35,033 nucleotides of DNA from Candidatus Saccharimonadota bacterium. Its GTDB lineage: Bacteria > Patescibacteriota > Saccharimonadia > Saccharimonadales > Saccharimonadaceae. Location of the stretch: positions 1 to 35,033 of the forward strand of contig JAUMXO010000009.1 in the NCBI GenBank assembly GCA_030529135.1. Reading direction: 5' to 3'. The notes beneath the pieces were generated by a model. That model made no database searches. It was not told where the DNA came from and saw nothing but the letters and a program-made list of their open reading frames with translations. The position numbers and the translations under genes are program-made. Shown one piece after another: positions 1 through 6,899 of this stretch (the stretch's first letter is position 1; the number at the start of each line of letters is the position of its first letter).

Positions 1-60
1 CGTCGTTACGGGGCTCGCGCCCTCATCCTCGGTCGTAACCTCCGGAAGCCCTCGAGTAGC
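1..60 (-). repeat. Palindromic coding element, copy A (partial, in valS)
   Basis: GC-rich segment in valS that continues past the window edge. In the coding frame it reads ATRGLPEVTTEDEGASPVTT, identical to copy B at 1861-1978. The first 45 or so bases match copy B exactly. The following seven codons carry five base changes, all synonymous, including a Ser TCG to AGC switch. It sits after an acidic linker behind the catalytic domain, where other ValRS proteins have no such block (from family knowledge, not aligned here). Confidence 0.8.
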
Positions 61-2121
61 ACCATTTTCAAACTCTCCTACCACGTCATCAGCAGTGCTT
101 TCACTTTCATCCTCATCAATGATAGACTGAATGAGGCGGGAGATGTTCCAAAGTTTGTTGCAGAGATTGCGACCAGCGACAACACTATTCTCGGAAAAAG
201 CCTGATTCATGCCGGCGGAGCGACCCCTCAAAATACCTAATCGGAAGGCGTCGGAGCCATATTTAGCGACGAGTTCGATTGGATTGATGACATTGCCTTT
301 AGATTTGCTCATCTTTTGGCCGTGTTCATCTAGAACTAAACCGTGAAGATAGACCTCTTTGAATGGAACTTCACCGGTAACGTAAAGGCCCATCATGATC
401 ATCCGGGCCACCCAAGCGAAGAGAATATCAGCGCCGGTCTCCATGACATTCAAAGGATAGTACGGAGTAGGATTTTCTTCGGACCAATCAGTACAAACAA
501 TTGGCCAATGACTTGACGAGAACCAGGTATCGAAAGTATCTTCGTCGCGGACGTAGGTAACACCGGATTTTTCAATCTCCTGCAAATTAGTGCGACGGTC
601 AAAAATCCAGTCTGGTTCGTCGGTGGCTTCCTCTGTGACCTTCCTAAACATTGGAATAGCAATGCCCCAAGGAATCTGACGAGAGATATTCCAGTCTTTG
701 AGGTTTTTGAGGTAGTTGATGAGAACGCGTTTCTTATTCTCGGGATGGAATTTGATTTCATCGTTCTCAAGATGCTCAATAGCCGTCTTGGCGAGTTTTT
801 CCACATCGACAAACCATTGCTCTTTGAGCATTGGCTCAAGCACAGTACCGCATTTGTAACAATGGGCGACGGAGTGAACAATTTTTTTCTCACCTTTCAG
901 ATAACCCTGCTCTTTTAAGTCTTTTAGAACTTGTTTGCGACATTCCTCGGTGGTCAATCCTTCGTATTTTTCTGGGACATTGATCATGTGGCCATCTTCG
1001 GAAATTACTTGCAGCCTAGGAAGATTGTGGCGCTCGCCTACTTCAAAATCGTCAAAATCATGGGCGGGGGTGATTTTAACTGCACCGGTGCCATATTCCA
1101 TGTCGGCGTGTTCATCGGCAACGACTGGGATTTCTCGGTCGGTAAGAGGTAAATGGACGGTTTTGCCGATAAGATGTTTATAACGCTCGTCTTCTGGGTT
1201 GACGGCTACGGCGGCGTCGCCGAAAAGGGTTTCTGGACGGGTGGTAGAAACCACAATAGAAGCCACAGGCCCATCTTCCTCGGACACACTCGAGGCCGTT
1301 CGGCCAAGCTTATGGTCCTCGGAAGAGGGTCCGATGGCTTCTTTTGCAAGCCTATACTCAATCTCCCAGAGGGTGCCTTTTTCGTCTTTGTGCTCGACTT
1401 CGATATCGGCAAAGGCGGTCTGGTGCTTCGGACAGAAATTGACGAGTTTTTCGCCTCTGTAAATAAGTCCGTCGTTCCACATTTTTTCAAAAGTAGTATA
1501 AACACGATCGATCACGTTTTCGTCGAGAGTGAAAGTGAGGTCGTCCCAGGAGCATGAAGCACCGAGAGCACGAAGCTGGAGCTCCATGTTGCCGCGCTGC
1601 ATCTGGACAAAATCCCAGACACGAGCATAGAGCTCGTCGCGGGAAAATTCAAAACGAGTATAACCCTCTTTTTCTAGAGCTTTTTCATAAACAACCCAAG
1701 TCTCAAAACCAGCGTGATCGGCACCAGGAATATACCAGGTGGAATCGCCTTTTAGCCTGTAGTAACGAGTAAGGGAATCTTCTAAAGCTACGGTGAGACC
1801 GTGGCCGATGTGGAGATTGCCATTGGCGTTTGGGGGCGGCATGACGATAGAGTAGCAAGTAGAGCTTGGGGTAGCGCTCTCTCGGGACGGGTCGCTTCGG
1901 CCCGTCGTCACGGGCGAAGCGCCCTCATCCTCGGTCGTAACCTCCGGAAGCCCTCGAGTAGCGCTATCTCCAAGCTCTGTTTCAAATCTGTCGTCTATGC
2001 CGTTGCTGTCGTTGTCTACTGGGACGGTGGGGACGATAGGCTTGAAGACATTAGCTGCTTCCCAAGCAGCATAAATGTCGGCTTCATATTCGTTTGGTTC
2101 GTAACTTGATGCAAATTTCAT
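1..2121 (-). CDS. valS: Valyl-tRNA synthetase, C-terminus cut by the left window edge
   Basis: Charges tRNA-Val with valine in the cytoplasm; class I aminoacyl-tRNA synthetase. An open frame of 707 codons runs from ATG at 2121 to the window edge without a stop. The class I signature HIGH lies at residues 104-107 (after MPPPNANGNL) and KMSKS at about 603-607 (HGQKMSKSKGN); the editing-domain motif TTRPETLFGD is also visible. HIGH normally sits near residue 45 in this family, so the N-terminus is about 55 residues longer than usual. The excess is explained by a palindromic insertion at residues 48-87. Two further insertions lie at about 261-288 and at the window edge (about 687-707). The reading frame stays intact across all of them. 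ATG overlaps the TGA of the upstream HIT gene (ATGA), so it is the last visible gene of a PAP2-HIT-valS operon. Family call is certain; the C-terminal anticodon-binding domain is mostly outside the window. Confidence 0.96.
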   Translation of the reverse strand, partial: MKFASSYEPNEYEADIYAAWEAANVFKPIVPTVPVDNDSNGIDDRFETELGDSATRGLPEVTTEDEGASPVTTGRSDPSRESATPSSTCYSIVMPPPNANGNLHIGHGLTVALEDSLTRYYRLKGDSTWYIPGADHAGFETWVVYEKALEKEGYTRFEFSRDELYARVWDFVQMQRGNMELQLRALGASCSWDDLTFTLDENVIDRVYTTFEKMWNDGLIYRGEKLVNFCPKHQTAFADIEVEHKDEKGTLWEIEYRLAKEAIGPSSEDHKLGRTASSVSEEDGPVASIVVSTTRPETLFGDAAVAVNPEDERYKHLIGKTVHLPLTDREIPVVADEHADMEYGTGAVKITPAHDFDDFEVGERHNLPRLQVISEDGHMINVPEKYEGLTTEECRKQVLKDLKEQGYLKGEKKIVHSVAHCYKCGTVLEPMLKEQWFVDVEKLAKTAIEHLENDEIKFHPENKKRVLINYLKNLKDWNISRQIPWGIAIPMFRKVTEEATDEPDWIFDRRTNLQEIEKSGVTYVRDEDTFDTWFSSSHWPIVCTDWSEENPTPYYPLNVMETGADILFAWVARMIMMGLYVTGEVPFKEVYLHGLVLDEHGQKMSKSKGNVINPIELVAKYGSDAFRLGILRGRSAGMNQAFSENSVVAGRNLCNKLWNISRLIQSIIDEDESESTADDVVGEFENGATRGLPEVTTEDEGASPVTT
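1259..1341 (-). repeat. Palindromic coding element, copy D (in valS, divergent)
   Basis: An 83-bp imperfect palindrome with 27-bp arms at 1259-1285 and 1315-1341 (about 6 mismatches) and an inner GGCC-gttc-GGCC hairpin. Both arms carry CCTCGGA on the plus strand, as do the arms of copy C in the methyltransferase gene. It encodes an extra stretch of about 28 residues (ending SSVSEEDGPVAS) just before the editing motif TTRPET, a place where ValRS length is variable. Its peptide is only loosely like that of copies A to C, so membership of the same family is less certain. Confidence 0.6.
1861..1978 (-). repeat. Palindromic coding element, copy B (in valS)
   Basis: A 118-bp element with terminal inverted repeats: AGAGCTTGG (1861-1869) pairs with CCAAGCTCT (1970-1978), and TAGCGCT pairs with AGCGCTA just inside. 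Inner hairpins are GACGGG/CCCGTC and GGGCG/CGCCC. It is translated in frame as about 39 residues of ValRS containing ATRGLPEVTTEDEGASPVTT, between the N-terminal helix and the MPPPN..HIGH motif. Flanking valS sequence is ordinary in composition while the element is clearly GC-rich. It is interpreted as an inserted, translated selfish element. Confidence 0.85.
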
Positions 2122-2510
2122 TTACTGTCTCCTTCGTGATATGCTATTTTAGCGCGGATCTCCTCAAATTCTTCCGGAGTAAGCTCTAGAGTTTTGCCAT
2201 ATTGCCAGTTTTCGTCTAATGGCATAAGGTGAACATGGGCGTGAGGAACATCTGTGCCAACTACTTTCCAGAGAATACGGGTGCCTAGTTTTTCTTCCAT
2301 GTATTTAGAGAGCTTTTTGACAGTTCGCATGAGAGCCGCATAGTCTTCATCTGGTAAATCATAGATTTTATCGACTTCGTATTTTGGGATAACAAGTACG
2401 TGGCCTTTGGTCTCTGGATGAATATCTAGAAAAGCAAGAGTATTACCATCTTCGTAAATTTTATAGCAGGGGATTTCTCCAGCGATGATTTTGCTAAAAA
2501 TACTACTCAT
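2118..2510 (-). CDS. HIT family nucleotide hydrolase/transferase
   Basis: 130 aa, the usual length for a Hint-type HIT protein. The catalytic histidine triad is H90-A-H92-V-H94 followed by LMPL. The N-terminal IFSKIIAGEIPCYKIYED and the GHVLVIPK segment are classic for the family, which hydrolyses AMP-linked nucleotides such as adenosine phosphoramidates; the true substrate cannot be read from sequence. Both ends overlap neighbours by 4 bp in ATGA form: PAP2 upstream and valS downstream, so the three genes are translationally coupled. A strong GGAGGA-like site lies just before the ATG, inside the PAP2 3' end. Confidence 0.93.
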   Translation of the reverse strand: MSSIFSKIIAGEIPCYKIYEDGNTLAFLDIHPETKGHVLVIPKYEVDKIYDLPDEDYAALMRTVKKLSKYMEEKLGTRILWKVVGTDVPHAHVHLMPLDENWQYGKTLELTPEEFEEIRAKIAYHEGDSK

Positions 2511-3004
2511 TTTCCTCCTTTTTGACTATTTTTAGTAAGTTTTTTAACTAGAATTAAGTAGATTGTGGCAAAGATAGCGGAAAAGATGAGGCCGCCAACG
2601 ACATCTGATACCCAGTGCTTGTTGGCAAGAACGCGGCCAATAGGAACGAGAACGACAAATGCTAACATGACTAAATCCAAAAATACCACGAGATATTTTT
2701 GCTTGATGTAATAGGGGAGAGCGATGGCGGTACAGAAGAAAACCGTAGCGGTAATCATGGTATGCGTGGAAGGGAAGCTGGGTTCGCCGCTGCCATCTGG
2801 GCGAGTATTCAAAACAAAGATGTGATCAAAGATGACGTAGGTAGCCACTACGAGTAGCGCTGGCACGATAAGCGAGACGATGGCTTTGTCGATTTTCTTG
2901 AAAGATTTACGAGTAATCCATTGATAGATACCTAACACCGCAAGAAGACCGGCAGTGGCGATGGCAGTATAGACCATTATATCTGTAGCTTTGTCCCAAT
3001 CCAT
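2507..3004 (-). CDS. PAP2 family membrane phosphatase
   Basis: 165 aa with about five hydrophobic segments. The PAP2 motifs are visible: RP at 68-69, PSTH at 78-81 and GRVLANKH..D at about 123-134, so the catalytic His residues (81 and 130) and Asp are present. The Lys that usually stands 7 residues before RP is replaced by His61. Related proteins act on lipid phosphates such as undecaprenyl pyrophosphate or phosphatidic acid at the membrane; which one applies here is unknown. It is the first gene of the PAP2-HIT-valS operon. An extended -10 (TGC TATAAT) ends exactly 6 nt before the ATG with no ribosome-binding site, so the mRNA is probably leaderless. Confidence 0.88.
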   Translation of the reverse strand: MDWDKATDIMVYTAIATAGLLAVLGIYQWITRKSFKKIDKAIVSLIVPALLVVATYVIFDHIFVLNTRPDGSGEPSFPSTHTMITATVFFCTAIALPYYIKQKYLVVFLDLVMLAFVVLVPIGRVLANKHWVSDVVGGLIFSAIFATIYLILVKKLTKNSQKGGK

Positions 3005-3010
3005 GGCTTC

Positions 3011-3019
3011 ATTATAGCA
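3011..3019 (-). promoter_or_regulatory. Extended -10 promoter of the PAP2-HIT-valS operon
   Basis: TGC TATAAT read on the minus strand, then GAAGCC, then the ATG at 3004. Start of transcription about 7 nt past the hexamer would coincide with the A of ATG. No good -35 is seen. Confidence 0.75.
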
Positions 3020-3080
3020 TAATTTTTGAGTGATTTTTTTGTATTTTTTTGCAAAAAACTTAACCTTTTTAAATAGATTA

Positions 3081-3089
3081 TGCTAAAAT
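3081..3089 (+). promoter_or_regulatory. Extended -10 promoter of the first surface-protein gene, with an 8-codon leader ORF
   Basis: TGC TAAAAT, then ATAAGT, then ATG at 3096. The ATG at 3080 overlaps this promoter and cannot be the translation start. The ATG at 3096 opens a short frame (MRVWRKVP, stop TGA at 3120-3122) that contains the GGAGG ribosome-binding site (3106-3110). It ends overlapping the TTG start of the large gene. Confidence 0.7.
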
Positions 3090-3118
3090 ATAAGTATGCG
3101 AGTGTGGAGGAAGGTCCC

Positions 3119-6100
3119 TTGATAAGGGGACGAAGATTAATATCCTGTTTACTCATCGCATTTTCTAGCTTGATATTCACTTGTCAGGCGGTTTTTGCTG
3201 AAGAAATAGAGGTAGAGATTTCTCCAAGTACGGTTGAAATGAATTTATTCCCAAACAAATTCGCCACTACAGACCAATCGATATCCGTTTCTACTACTAG
3301 TCCTAATGGCTACATTGTGAACTTTTCTACTACTGGCACAACCACATCATTGGTGGAGCAAAGTAATCCGTCATTTACAATACCCACTTTCACTCTTTCT
3401 AGTGGCGCTGCCGTACTCCCAGCCAGTAGCACTGGTTATGGTTATGGTTATAGCACAGATAACGGTGCTTTTTATCATCCTGTTCCTTCGCCGTCTGGTG
3501 ATGGTGATACAATCTTCACTGCTACCACGCCTGGTTCATATACCCATGTCTTAACTTATGGGGTTTATCCAAGTCTTGATACTGTCGCCGGATCATATAG
3601 CAATGCTTTCGCAATCGCCGTAGTAGCCAACGTCACTGGGCCTTGCTCGGCTAATACTATCTGCTATCACGGCAATGGCGATGATGGCACTGGTAGTATG
3701 GAAGACCAGCAAGCTGCCTCTAACTCTTCTGCGACTCTTATACCTTCGAATTTTTCTCGCTCGGGCTATGGCTTTGTAGGTTGGAATACGGAGTCTGATG
3801 GTACTGGTACAACTTATGGGCCAAATGAGACTATTAACACTGGGGATCTTTCGGAGTTGGGAATGGACCTATATGCAAAGTGGATCCCAGCGGTAGGCAT
3901 CATACAAAACTGGACTGGTTGCGAAGCTATGAATGTTGGCGACGTAACTGCGTTAAGGGATATGCGTGATAACGAAGTTTATGCGGTGGCAAAACTTGGA
4001 GATGAAAATTGTTGGACGACAGAGAACCTACGTCTTAATCCTGCTACAGCTACAATTTCTAAGTCCAACACTAACTCGCCAACTGACGATTTCGTATTAA
4101 GAGCCCCAGCTTCTCATACTACGAACACAATGTGTAATGGCAATAATAGCGCATGTGTGGATGGCATAATCTTCAATGCTAATAATACCGACCGAAACCT
4201 TGTCGCGGACTATATCACCAATGGAAATGCGTTCTCTTGGTATGACTATGGGCTCGACTACAACTGGTATACTGCCACAGCTGGGAATGGGACTTATAGC
4301 ACTCAGGGGAATAGCGTGCAAGGAGATATTTGCCCGGCTGGTTGGCATCTCCCAACTGGAAATAAAAATGGAGATTTCTGGAATTTGAATAGAGCAATCA
4401 ATAATAGCAACACCTCAAGTGATGCTAAGTTTCGCAAATATCCGAATAACTTCCTCTGGTCTGGAGACTACAATACCAATGCTACTAGTGGTAGAGGATT
4501 TCAGGGGCGATATTGGTCAGCCACGCCATATTCAGAAACAGATGCCTATCGGCTTGGTAACTCTTCCACCACACTTACTATAGATAAGCATTACAATAAA
4601 TGGGCAGGTTTCTCGGTCAGATGTATCGCGAAAACGGACAACACTTCACTAATAGGCGATGTCCATTACGATGCAAATGGTGGCTCTGGCACTATGTCTG
4701 ATGATGAAAGTGTCAACTTCTTTATAACGCAAGCTAAGGCGAATGGATTTACTCCACCTGAAAATCACATATTTATCGAGTGGAATACCAGCGCAGATGG
4801 AAGCGGGACCTCGGTTCTAGCAGGAGACTTGGTGGGTGATGCGGCTAGTGCATTAGGGCTACTCCCTGGTGATACGTTAACGCTCTATGCTATCTGGGGC
4901 GAAGAGGCTACTTTGTCGTATGACGTTAACGGCGGGATGGGCAACATAAGTCCAGCAACCAACAGAAGCGGTAATGGCACCTTTAGCTTTATTGTGTCGG
5001 CGGCGGTTCCAGCTAGGTTGGATTATACTTTTGTGGGTTGGAGTACCAGCCCAACTAGCCAAACAGCAGATTATCATGCTGGAGATACATTTACCACCAC
5101 CAATACCACAAACACCCTGTACGCCGTATGGGTTATTGATACTTGTTCTGCTAATAACGTGTGTTATAGGGCTAACGGAGCAGAACTAGGGACTTCGCTA
5201 ACTCTTCCTGTAGGCTCTGGTGGCGCAGTAAATCTTAGAGGTAGCGACTACGAGCGAGCTGGCTATGGGTTTACGGGGTGGAATACTGAGCCAGACGGTA
5301 GTGGTACGCAATACGGACCACAACAAAATATAACGATTACGGATGATTTATCTACTGAAGGAAAGTCACTTTATGCGAATTGGGTGGCCTCAAGTGGTGA
5401 TATGCAAACTTGGTCGTCCTGCGGTACGCTTCCTACTGGCAATGTCGTTGCACTCACAGATAATCGCGACAACAACACTTATGCTGTAGCTAAGCTCCAG
5501 GATGGTAATTGTTGGATGATAGAAAACTTACGCCTTGACCCTTCCAAAGTCACATTCACAGCGCTAAATACCAACTCTCCGACGTCAGATTTCATATTGG
5601 CGGCACCTGGTTCTAGTACATCTACTAACCTTTGTAACCAAGACACCCCTGACTGTGTCAACCAAGTCGCCTTTGATTCCAACAATATTAATCGTAAATT
5701 ATCTGCCAACCCAACCTCAAATGATAGCAGGAGCTCTTGGTATGGCTACGGGGTTTGGTACAACTGGTATACTGCCACAGCAGGGAATGGGGTAAGAGAG
5801 ACACTCACCGGTAGTGTTTCTGGTGACATCTGTCCAGCCGGTTGGCGACTGCCTACCGGTGGACCAAACAGTGAATTTGTGGCACTAAACAGCGCTATAA
5901 ACAATGGCCAAACGAGGTCAGATGCAAACTTCAAGATTTATCCAAATAACTTCGTGTACTCTGGCGACCACAATGCAAAGGATGATGGTGGGCGAGGAAC
6001 TTATAACCGTTATTGGAGCGCCAGTGCACTAGATATTGATAAATCATACCGGTTTGGTATGACAAGTAGCTCAGTGACACCAGCAAATACTTGGAATAAA

Positions 6101-6136
6101 TGGGACGCATTCGCCGTGCGGTGTATTAAGAAATGA
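3119..6136 (+). CDS. Large secreted surface protein with InlB-type repeats and two FISUMP domains
   Basis: 1005 aa from TTG at 3119, chosen because GGAGG lies 8 nt upstream and the product then starts with a clean signal peptide (MIRGRRL, hydrophobic core, cleavage near VFA-EE). Order of parts: a beta-rich N-terminal domain (about 27-180); an InlB/Listeria-Bacteroides-type repeat (GYGFVGWNTESDGTGTTYG..LYAKW); a first Fibrobacter-type FISUMP domain (about 3898-4635; VAKLGDENCWTTENLRL, DICPAGWHLPTG, YWSATPY, FSVRCIAK); three more repeats (about 4660-5390); and a second FISUMP domain (about 5395-6133; NCWMIENLRL, CPAGWRLPTG, FAVRCIKK). There is no LPXTG or C-terminal membrane anchor. The two FISUMP domains are an internal duplication. 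It is probably exported and cell-surface or matrix associated, and adhesion to a host cell is a guess. Same architecture as the 18125-22978 gene. Confidence 0.85.
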   Translation: MIRGRRLISCLLIAFSSLIFTCQAVFAEEIEVEISPSTVEMNLFPNKFATTDQSISVSTTSPNGYIVNFSTTGTTTSLVEQSNPSFTIPTFTLSSGAAVLPASSTGYGYGYSTDNGAFYHPVPSPSGDGDTIFTATTPGSYTHVLTYGVYPSLDTVAGSYSNAFAIAVVANVTGPCSANTICYHGNGDDGTGSMEDQQAASNSSATLIPSNFSRSGYGFVGWNTESDGTGTTYGPNETINTGDLSELGMDLYAKWIPAVGIIQNWTGCEAMNVGDVTALRDMRDNEVYAVAKLGDENCWTTENLRLNPATATISKSNTNSPTDDFVLRAPASHTTNTMCNGNNSACVDGIIFNANNTDRNLVADYITNGNAFSWYDYGLDYNWYTATAGNGTYSTQGNSVQGDICPAGWHLPTGNKNGDFWNLNRAINNSNTSSDAKFRKYPNNFLWSGDYNTNATSGRGFQGRYWSATPYSETDAYRLGNSSTTLTIDKHYNKWAGFSVRCIAKTDNTSLIGDVHYDANGGSGTMSDDESVNFFITQAKANGFTPPENHIFIEWNTSADGSGTSVLAGDLVGDAASALGLLPGDTLTLYAIWGEEATLSYDVNGGMGNISPATNRSGNGTFSFIVSAAVPARLDYTFVGWSTSPTSQTADYHAGDTFTTTNTTNTLYAVWVIDTCSANNVCYRANGAELGTSLTLPVGSGGAVNLRGSDYERAGYGFTGWNTEPDGSGTQYGPQQNITITDDLSTEGKSLYANWVASSGDMQTWSSCGTLPTGNVVALTDNRDNNTYAVAKLQDGNCWMIENLRLDPSKVTFTALNTNSPTSDFILAAPGSSTSTNLCNQDTPDCVNQVAFDSNNINRKLSANPTSNDSRSSWYGYGVWYNWYTATAGNGVRETLTGSVSGDICPAGWRLPTGGPNSEFVALNSAINNGQTRSDANFKIYPNNFVYSGDHNAKDDGGRGTYNRYWSASALDIDKSYRFGMTSSSVTPANTWNKWDAFAVRCIKK

Positions 6137-6146
6137 GAGCTGTAGC

Positions 6147-6665
6147 ATGAATATAATAATCGGGAACATTCTCTCATTTCTAGGCGCTTTACTCGATTTT
6201 TTGTTCGGGCTGAAATACAACGAGAAACTAGTAATACTACAGGGGAATCTAGTTAGTTCAACACTCTCTTTAATCTCGTATATATGCCTAAATGCCTACG
6301 ATGGTGTTATTGATTGCATTGTCACGCTACTAAGATTACTGACTATTTATTTTAAAGAAAAATATCATAAAAAATTTAAATTTTTGTTTGTTGTGTTTTT
6401 CCTATGTTATTGTCTTGTCTTTTTCAGATATTCAGGAGCCCAAACTATCATATTATTCTTAGGCGCCATGTGTTCATTCATCCCGAAATGGATGTCTAAA
6501 GACGTACAAAAGATTAGAATCGGTGCTCTACTTGCTAACATATTGATGATTTTCTACAATATCGCGATAGAGAACTATGCCGTAATATCAATCCAAGTAA
6601 CCAATATCGTGCTTTTGATAATCACAATTACCAAATGGGCCAGAAAGAAAAAGACAAAAAAATAA
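6147..6665 (+). CDS. Small multi-pass membrane protein, YgjV-like
   Basis: 172 aa with about five to six hydrophobic helices and a basic tail (KWARKKKTKK). The pattern (short N-terminal helix with LSFLGALLDFLFGLKYNEKLVILQ, then paired helices) resembles the YgjV inner-membrane family, whose function is not established; I hold this loosely. It starts 10 nt after the stop of the large surface protein and ends in a terminator, so it is the second gene of that transcript. Confidence 0.6.
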   Translation: MNIIIGNILSFLGALLDFLFGLKYNEKLVILQGNLVSSTLSLISYICLNAYDGVIDCIVTLLRLLTIYFKEKYHKKFKFLFVVFFLCYCLVFFRYSGAQTIILFLGAMCSFIPKWMSKDVQKIRIGALLANILMIFYNIAIENYAVISIQVTNIVLLIITITKWARKKKTKK

Positions 6666-6690
6666 GACTTTTTAGTCTTATTCTTGTTTT
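6655..6690. terminator. Bidirectional rho-independent terminator
   Basis: AATAAGAC (6661-6668), a TTTTTA loop, then GTCTTATT (6675-6682). On the plus strand it is followed by CTTGTTTT and ends the surface-protein transcript. On the minus strand it is followed by a run of T and lies directly behind the CCA of tRNA-Arg. Confidence 0.85.
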
Positions 6691-6766
6691 GGTACACCCG
6701 ACACGATTTGAACGTGCGACCTTTTGCTCCGCAAGCAAACGCTCTATCCAGCTGAGCTACGGGTGC
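6690..6766 (-). tRNA. tRNA-Arg (anticodon GCG), CCA encoded
   Basis: 77 nt. The acceptor GCACCCG pairs with CGGGTGT (G1-U72 wobble). The D arm is GCTC/GAGC, the anticodon stem TTTGC/GCAAA with loop TTGCGGA, and the T arm GCACG-TTCAAAT-CGTGT. It ends ACCA. Anticodon GCG reads Arg CGC/CGU codons; most bacteria instead use an ACG anticodon converted to ICG. The mature 5' end lies about 110 nt downstream of its likely promoter. Confidence 0.95.
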
Positions 6767-6899
6767 ATATTTTTGGAACGCACTGGCTAGCCTTTAGGGC
6801 TAGCCAAGTACAAATGTGGATGTTATATAAATATGACATCCACCTAGAAATTAAATGAGCATCACCACAGGGGTGACACCACTATTATAACACATTTTG
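6767..6899 (-). promoter_or_regulatory. Promoter and structured leader of tRNA-Arg
   Basis: 133 bp without a gene. Minus-strand extended -10 TGT TATAAT at 6884-6892 lies immediately behind the folC-like stop. The leader then contains three inverted repeats: TCACC/GGTGA (6862-6876), GTGGATGT/ACATCCAC (6816-6843) and TGGCTAGCC/GGCTAGCCA (6784-6806). None has a T-run, so they do not look like terminators. Confidence 0.55.

Noticed and set aside
1153-1557. 134-codon plus-strand frame and other plus-strand frames in 931-2109
   Set aside because: Antisense shadows of valS, whose motifs and frame are unambiguous.
1-2121. Frameshifts or pseudogenisation in valS
   Set aside because: All three extra blocks keep the frame over 707 codons and the catalytic motifs are intact.
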